Source: a virus. From it: 23,904 bases of DNA. The notes beneath the pieces are model-generated. The model was not told the DNA's origin. It saw only the letters and a program-made list of their open reading frames with translations, and searched no databases. The position numbers and the translations under genes are program-made. The first letter of the stretch is position 1; every line of letters starts with the position of its first letter. Where the stretch lies: positions 1 to 23,904 of the IMG/VR virus record IMGVR_UViG_3300009157_000210. The stretch is one strand, 5' to 3'. Positions 19,919-23,904 of this stretch are shown piece after piece.

Positions 19919-20803
19919 TTGTCTTCGAGATTTTTACATTTATCAAAAAGAATCACCCAAACCGCTAAGGAGCTTTTCGATGGTGTCCCTCCTTCGGGGG
20001 CAGTTACCCTAACAGGGACCGCTCCAACCGTTTCCTTTCGGTGCCGGGTTACTGTTACTCCCCTGCCATATTATACCACCAACCTATCAGGCACGCATAA
20101 CGATATCACATGGGCAGATACCCTCGGCACTACCGCACTGGCATCAATCGAATATACCAGCACAGCAAGCCATCCACTTAGCATAACGGTTACGGGTTCG
20201 GATGTCGTTGTCGATCTTGCTACCTCATCGGGCGGGGCAATTACATCTACAGCATCAGATATAATTGCATTGGCTGCTCTGAATACAAGCCTGATAGCTC
20301 TCGGAATAACGGCCACCCTAAAGACCGGCGATACAGGCGCGGGTGTGGTTACGGTTCTAGCTCATACTCATTTCACAAGCGGTCTTGATGTGGCGGGCTC
20401 CCTGGCGATAGGCGCAGACACCTTAACATTTACCATCGCCAGCAAGAAGACCACTACCAGCACTCTAACATCTTTGCCCACAGTGACCAATACGGGCCTC
20501 GATTGCCAGGTACTTATAGAGTGCATAGATCTGGCGGGCGCTACGATCTATACCACCACCGAAACCGACCTACCTTGCACGATTGAGATCAAATCGAAAA
20601 GCATTCCATCTCCACAAGGTGGCTGGACTACTATCAGGGCGACCGAACTTGAGGCCAGAGGGCATTTCGATGTAGGTGAGATGATCAAGTTTGATGTAGA
20701 TAACCCATTCAGTCCGACTAATGGCATTGAGTACCCTATTGTATCTTTTGCTCCAAAGGTCCGGTTAATGGGCAAGGAAGATATAAAAATTTTGCAATTC
20801 TGA
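19919..20803 (+). CDS. Beta-rich virion (tail or baseplate) protein, 294 aa
   Basis: TTG start at 19919 with GAGGTG a few bases upstream; no better start exists. After a short basic head (MSSRFLHLSKRITQTAKELF) the sequence is Thr/Ser/Ala/Val-rich beta, with a domain containing ITWADTLGT, SITVTGSDVVVDLATSSGG and a helical IIALAALNTSLIALGITATL segment, like surface domains shared among tail proteins. The C terminus (EIKSKSIPSPQGGWTT ... KFDVDNPFSPTNGIEYP) may attach to the virion. Exact role is unknown. It heads the late unit driven from 19807. Confidence 0.55.
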   Translation: MSSRFLHLSKRITQTAKELFDGVPPSGAVTLTGTAPTVSFRCRVTVTPLPYYTTNLSGTHNDITWADTLGTTALASIEYTSTASHPLSITVTGSDVVVDLATSSGGAITSTASDIIALAALNTSLIALGITATLKTGDTGAGVVTVLAHTHFTSGLDVAGSLAIGADTLTFTIASKKTTTSTLTSLPTVTNTGLDCQVLIECIDLAGATIYTTTETDLPCTIEIKSKSIPSPQGGWTTIRATELEARGHFDVGEMIKFDVDNPFSPTNGIEYPIVSFAPKVRLMGKEDIKILQF

Positions 20804-20810
20804 GGTTTAC

Positions 20811-21116
20811 ATGGACGAAAATTATCCAACTGGCCGATATAAAACATCGAACTTGCAATACGATGTTGGCTCACCGGTGCGAATTACAAACAATGCTACA
20901 AGCCAATCGGTCACGGTTCCGGCAACTGCCAGGTCTTTCATGTGCATTGCAGAAGGCGGCCCGGTTAGGCTGGAAATCGGCGGGGCAGCATCGGCAACCT
21001 CAACATTGTACGTCCCTGAAGATACCGCCTTCATATATCCGATTATAGCAGCATCCCAGACATTGTTCTGTTATGGAGCGGCGGCAACTTACGGAAACTT
21101 CCGTTTTCTGGTGTAA
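20811..21116 (+). CDS. Small beta-sandwich virion protein A, 101 aa
   Basis: ATG 20811 follows TGAGGTTTAC. The protein is a compact beta domain with RITNNATSQSVTVPATARSF, AEGGPVRLEIGG and TSTLYVPEDTAFIYP. It is clearly a paralogue of the next gene, sharing the AEGGPVRLEI core and the ending NFRF. Such domains decorate virions or bind receptors. Function is inferred from the neighbourhood. Confidence 0.6.
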   Translation: MDENYPTGRYKTSNLQYDVGSPVRITNNATSQSVTVPATARSFMCIAEGGPVRLEIGGAASATSTLYVPEDTAFIYPIIAASQTLFCYGAAATYGNFRFLV

Positions 21117-21261
21117 TCATGGACTTTGAGGACAATTTTCGGTTCACAGATACGGGATCGGACCGAATAACCAACGATGGGACAAGCAAGCCGGTAACGG
21201 TTCCTGCCGCATGTGCAGCATTCTATTGTTTTGCAGAAGGCGGCCCGGTTAGGCTGGAAAT
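20947..21261 (+). repeat. 31-base exact direct repeat within paralogous genes
   Basis: Bases 20947-20977 and 21231-21261 are identical (begins TTGCAGAAGGCGG, ends GCTGGAAAT), 284 bases apart. They encode the AEGGPVRLEI core of the two tandem paralogues, while flanking codons differ, suggesting gene conversion or recombination at this core. Confidence 0.85.
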
Positions 21262-21397
21262 TGACGGAGACGCCGACGCAACTTCGACTCTTTACATTCC
21301 AGAGGCTTGCCCTCGGACATATCCGTTGTGGTCCGGGCAATCATTGTCGTGCTACGGGTTAGCGGGCACAATAGCAAATTTCAGATTTACGGGGTGA
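21119..21397 (+). CDS. Small beta-sandwich virion protein B, 92 aa (paralogue of A)
   Basis: It starts two bases after protein A's stop. The sequence aligns over nearly its full length with the preceding protein: RITNDGTSKPVTVPAACAAF, AEGGPVRLEIDG, TSTLYIPE and a final NFRF. A 31-base exact DNA match inside both genes shows that the duplication is recent or under conversion. It is likely a second surface subunit or a hetero-oligomer partner. Confidence 0.6.
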   Translation: MDFEDNFRFTDTGSDRITNDGTSKPVTVPAACAAFYCFAEGGPVRLEIDGDADATSTLYIPEACPRTYPLWSGQSLSCYGLAGTIANFRFTG

Positions 21398-21401
21398 GGG
21401 A

Positions 21402-21530
21402 ATGATAAAATCTTTTCAGGGAATGAGTATACCCAGGGCGCTTAAATTCCTATATTCCAAAGGGATGAAATTTTACTTTCTGAATAATTCTTATCCGTGG
21501 AACTCGGGATACCACATTTTTCATTGGTGA
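21402..21530 (+). CDS. Small aromatic protein, 42 aa, unknown
   Basis: ATG 21402 follows GGGTGAGGG. The product is rich in Phe, Tyr and Trp (LKFLYSKGMKFYFLNNSYPW and GYHIFHW). It has no domain, but could attach to membrane or to other virion parts. The stop lies within the GGTGA ribosome site of the next gene. Confidence 0.5.
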   Translation: MIKSFQGMSIPRALKFLYSKGMKFYFLNNSYPWNSGYHIFHW

Positions 21531-21536
21531 TTCTTC

Positions 21537-22127
21537 ATGGCTACAAAAACTTTAGCAGAGGCAGACGGCACGCAATTCGAGGCGCGCGTCTATGATTTGG
21601 GGGCAAGTGAATTCGCATCGGCAACGGTGCTGGAGGGCGGCTATGGCAGGATTACAAAAGAGATCACCATGCCAGCAGGGACCGCTACACATTCGGCCAA
21701 TGATGCCATAGCGCATACTACAGCCGATGCCACAACCCATAACCTCCCGCTGGCGGGCAGGGTCGTGGGCGGATCTGGTGCGGTGGTTTCAGCCGCTATC
21801 AAGACCGATAACCCCCTGTGGACCACAGGCATCTCAGTAATCATCTATGATGCGGCACCGGCCGCGTTCGTGGCAGATAATGCGGCATTCGATCTGATGT
21901 ATGCTGATAAGGGCAAGGTCGTCTGTCAGCTAGATATAGCGAGCTTTACCAAGATCACGGGCGGTGCTGGATCGGCTGCATGGGGTCGGGCAGAAGGCCT
22001 GAATCGGCCCTTCAAGTGCGCTTCCGATTCACAGAATTTGTACTTCCAGATGTACACCTCCGCGGTAAGCAGTGCTCAGGTAGCTGGCCAGAAGTTCTCT
22101 TTGGAAGTTGGGATTATAAGGGATTGA
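21537..22127 (+). CDS. Virion structural protein, 196 aa
   Basis: ATG 21537 has GGTGATTC upstream. Alternating beta strands with many Ala, Thr and Asp residues (QFEARVYDLGASEF; RITKEITMPAGTATHSANDA; SVIIYDAAPAAFVADNAAF; YFQMYTSAVSSAQVAGQ) suit a jelly-roll or beta-barrel minor virion protein. Members with this look occur widely near tail and neck genes of phages, without a known precise task. Confidence 0.6.
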   Translation: MATKTLAEADGTQFEARVYDLGASEFASATVLEGGYGRITKEITMPAGTATHSANDAIAHTTADATTHNLPLAGRVVGGSGAVVSAAIKTDNPLWTTGISVIIYDAAPAAFVADNAAFDLMYADKGKVVCQLDIASFTKITGGAGSAAWGRAEGLNRPFKCASDSQNLYFQMYTSAVSSAQVAGQKFSLEVGIIRD

Positions 22128-22134
22128 GGTTAAA

Positions 22135-22989
22135 ATGTCGAGGGTTCAAGTCTCCCGGGGCGTGATCCCCCGGCTCTGGAAAGATTTTAATCAGATCGAA
22201 ATTTGGCACAATCCGCTAGGATCGCTCACCTTTGATCCGTCTATAACTACATCAGTATCGACTACGGTCATATGGGAAACCGAAGTTGGTAGTACCGTCA
22301 CCACCGGCACCAGCCATGCTCTAAGCTATACTCCGACCGCCGGGGCGAAGGTCTGCAAGGTCACGGTGCAAGGTGGCTTGGGATTGGTGACGGGGATTGA
22401 TTCAAACACCGATGCGATAACGTTAATTAAAAATTCCAATAAATGTAAGTTGTCTGGTATATTTTCTATATACGGTAATGTATTATTATCGTTAAATCTC
22501 GATGAATACCCCAATCTAATATCTATCATCGCTACCACGATGGTAAGGGTGACTGGCACAACTGCCAAAATTAGTCGTTATTTAACTAATCTTCAATGTG
22601 CTAATTGTCTCATTTCGGGTTCCGTCGCTGATCTACCATCTACACTTACGACAAAAATATATCTAAGTGGGACGTTGGTTACTCCCGGAAACATATCACA
22701 CCTGACGGGGGCTCAATTAATTACAATGTTTGATCTCGGATGGCTCGCGGCTGATGTCGATTTGGTGCTAATGTCGATTGGCAACGCGATCCTGGCAAAT
22801 GCGGCCCACTTCACCTATGCGACCCCATCAATTCAGATCGGTGGAACTAACGAGGCTCCGGGTGGCACTTATCAAGCACCATCCGGACCAGGTGGGACGA
22901 TTACAAGCGGGCTTGAAGCGGTTTGGGTCATGGTCCACAACGTAGGACATGCTTGGACGGTGACCGTAACGGGAAGCGGGCCTTATTGA
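22135..22989 (+). CDS. Leucine-rich-repeat-like surface/adhesion protein, 284 aa
   Basis: ATG 22135 follows TTGAGGTT. After an N-terminal beta domain with TTVIWETEVGSTVTTGTSHA, residues about 100-200 show irregular leucine-rich repeats: ITLIKNSNKCKLSGIFSIYG, LLSLNLDEYPNLISI, LTNLQCANCLISGSVADLPS, TKIYLSGTL. This is a ligand-binding fold seen in phage tail proteins with variable targets. The C terminus (QIGGTNEAPGGTYQAPSGPGG) is Gly/Pro-rich and ends with a beta strand. The repeat part is more AT-rich than the ends, suggesting exchange of the binding module. A host-recognition role is inferred. Confidence 0.6.
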   Translation: MSRVQVSRGVIPRLWKDFNQIEIWHNPLGSLTFDPSITTSVSTTVIWETEVGSTVTTGTSHALSYTPTAGAKVCKVTVQGGLGLVTGIDSNTDAITLIKNSNKCKLSGIFSIYGNVLLSLNLDEYPNLISIIATTMVRVTGTTAKISRYLTNLQCANCLISGSVADLPSTLTTKIYLSGTLVTPGNISHLTGAQLITMFDLGWLAADVDLVLMSIGNAILANAAHFTYATPSIQIGGTNEAPGGTYQAPSGPGGTITSGLEAVWVMVHNVGHAWTVTVTGSGPY

Positions 22990-23001
22990 GGGGGTGATTC
23001 G

Positions 23002-23220
23002 ATGGACAAACTCATCATAAAGGGCATTGTAACCGACCTGGATCGGTCTAAAAATGATGTCACATACCTGCCGCCCGGCAGAAGCTTGATTGTCGGGGAG
23101 CATTGGGACAACCTGAAAGGGGCATTGTCTCTGAAAGAAGATCCCGAAGCCATCCAGAACGAAAAGGTGCAAATTGCCCTGAAAGTGACCGCGTCGGCTG
23201 TAATCGAGAAAGGGAAGTAA
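23002..23220 (+). CDS. Small protein, 72 aa, unknown
   Basis: ATG 23002 follows GAGGGGGTGAT. The product has an N-terminal beta strand (MDKLIIKGIVTDLD), a loop with PPGRSLIVGEHWDNLKGALS and a C-terminal helix/strand (VQIALKVTASAVIEKGK). It lies just behind the LRR-like protein gene and may be its assembly helper. No family is recognised. Confidence 0.55.
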   Translation: MDKLIIKGIVTDLDRSKNDVTYLPPGRSLIVGEHWDNLKGALSLKEDPEAIQNEKVQIALKVTASAVIEKGK

Positions 23221-23261
23221 GATACAACGCCAGATACCGAACTGGAAACTGCCCTCTGATC

Positions 23262-23390
23262 ATGCCCCTAAAACAGATAGCGTGTGGTATTCAGCTTGAA
23301 TTATTTTTTGGAGTGCAACGGGCATCTCCGCCATGCACTGGATTCCTATTGTCACATTTGCTTTGCATCCTGGAGGAGACAATTCGATGA
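23262..23390 (+). CDS. Doubtful 42-aa frame in a 166-base gap
   Basis: The gap between the stop at 23220 and ATG 23387 holds one frame (MPLKQIACGIQLELFFGVQR...) that ends in an ATGA overlap with the next gene. It has no ribosome site, and the downstream gene has its own GGAGGAG. Listed as doubtful; nothing else is seen in this gap. Confidence 0.2.
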   Translation: MPLKQIACGIQLELFFGVQRASPPCTGFLLSHLLCILEETIR

Positions 23391-23521
23391 CAGAAGATCG
23401 GGCAAAGCTCCTGGAGGAGCTAAGGAAGCATCCAAACATTAGGATGGCTTGCATAGCATTTCGGGATGGTGGCCTAATCACAGTAGATATGAAGGAGCCT
23501 ATATGTCAGTCCCCCAATTGA
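23387..23521 (+). CDS. Small protein, 44 aa, unknown
   Basis: ATG 23387 follows GGAGGAG at the right distance. A helix with EDRAKLLEELRKHPNIRM and a strand ACIAFRDGGLITVDM make up the product, which has no family I know. The next gene starts inside its last codons (AAGGAG at 23492-23497, ATG 23503), indicating coupled expression. Confidence 0.5.
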   Translation: MTEDRAKLLEELRKHPNIRMACIAFRDGGLITVDMKEPICQSPN

Positions 23522-23793
23522 AAGAAGTTCAGCATAGATTCAGTATAGAAACTGAATCACAGGAATATCTTTGTGATGACTACATAATCTACATTGGCAG
23601 GGGAGTTCAAGCTCTTCTCGTAACCCCGGATTATACCGATTGCTTCATGATCCTTGGTCCGATCCTCGCAATTCATGATTTTGCTTCTAATATGGATGCT
23701 GCCAGTTTTGCCGAACTCCGAGAAGAAGCCGTTAAGATGTCTCAAGCAGAACGAAAACCCTCCGAACCATATCAAGATGTAGGGACGGTATAA
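23503..23793 (+). CDS. Unknown 96-aa protein
   Basis: ATG 23503 with AAGGAG at 23492-23497; the longer reading from 23449 is not favoured. The product has beta strands (FSIETESQEYLCDDYIIYIG; VQALLVTPDYTDCFMIL) and a C-terminal helix (ASFAELREEAVKMSQAE). No match to a known family. It is followed by another gene whose ATG overlaps its stop by one base. Confidence 0.55.
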   Translation: MSVPQLKEVQHRFSIETESQEYLCDDYIIYIGRGVQALLVTPDYTDCFMILGPILAIHDFASNMDAASFAELREEAVKMSQAERKPSEPYQDVGTV

Positions 23794-23904
23794 TGTCGCT
23801 TTGGATGTTTTCAGGCCAATTCGATGATGAGCGGCGGCTCATCTCCCTGGAAATATCCGAAGTTCCTGATATTGATTTCATTTTAGATAGTGCCGAAAAT
23901 GCTG
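23793..23904 (+). CDS. 5' end of an unidentified protein (partial)
   Basis: ATG 23793 overlaps the previous stop and the frame stays open to the window end, giving 37 residues that begin MSLWMFSGQFDDERRL and continue with acidic, hydrophobic text. The gene is cut by the window edge; no function can be given. Confidence 0.5.
   Translation, partial: MSLWMFSGQFDDERRLISLEISEVPDIDFILDSAENA

Noticed and set aside
19933-19975. CATTTATC-type TATA sequences inside genes
   Set aside because: They lie in coding text without the GTT element or gap context of the virus promoter motif.
1-23904. CRISPR array, insertion sequence or integrase
   Set aside because: No regularly spaced repeats, no transposase motif with terminal repeats and no tyrosine or serine recombinase motif was found in any frame.

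Overview
The window is about 24 kb of a head-tailed virus (HK97-fold Caudoviricetes type), or an integrated copy of one, that infects an archaeon. The archaeal reading rests on four things seen in the sequence: TATA-box promoters, several of them palindromic; probable leaderless starts beside GGAGG/GGTGAT ribosome sites; an XPF/ERCC4-like nuclease with helix-hairpin-helix repeats; and many tiny zinc-knuckle proteins in chains of ATGA overlaps. A euryarchaeal methanogen or methane oxidiser is a reasonable host guess but is not proven. No integrase, lysis gene or CRISPR array was seen, so nothing here decides between lytic and temperate.

Layout, left to right. (1) 1-4336: early region on the plus strand, with a RecT/Bet-like annealing protein, a train of very small overlapping genes, a zinc-finger PD-(D/E)XK endonuclease and an ERCC4-like nuclease with HhH motifs. 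Together these make a viral recombination/repair module. (2) 4337-5439: a regulator island with a ribbon-helix-helix-like protein under a palindromic promoter, an HNH-AP2 homing-type endonuclease and a small winged-helix-like protein. (3) 5440-8106: a ParB-domain protein and unknown or zinc-ribbon proteins. (4) 8107-8872: about 760 bases without a convincing gene but full of inverted repeats, with a tRNA-like element and a virus-specific promoter motif at its left edge. (5) 8873-10418: a beta-class DNA methyltransferase overlapped by a putative PD-(D/E)XK nuclease, possibly a viral restriction-modification pair. (6) 10441-19802: packaging and head module, with probable small terminase, large terminase, portal, a small basic protein, DUF2213-like protease/scaffold, a decoration-like protein, the major capsid protein, a repeat-built fibre/decoration protein and a head-tail connector candidate. 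A cassette of four small genes on the minus strand (13863-14797) interrupts this module between portal and protease. (7) 19807-23904: a second late transcription unit with its own promoter and attenuator-like leader. It encodes virion surface and adhesion-type beta-rich proteins, including a tandemly duplicated pair and a leucine-rich-repeat-like protein, then small unknown genes running off the right edge.

The clearest new signals are a promoter motif (ATAACTATTTA-NNN-GTT) repeated at three intergenic positions; the long structured non-coding segment driven by one copy of it; three AT-rich palindromes that coincide with TATA boxes of regulator-type genes; the antisense cassette inside the head operon; and two genes whose only well-placed ribosome site points to a non-ATG start (ATC, ATT). 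All function calls come from reading motifs by eye; no database search was run.
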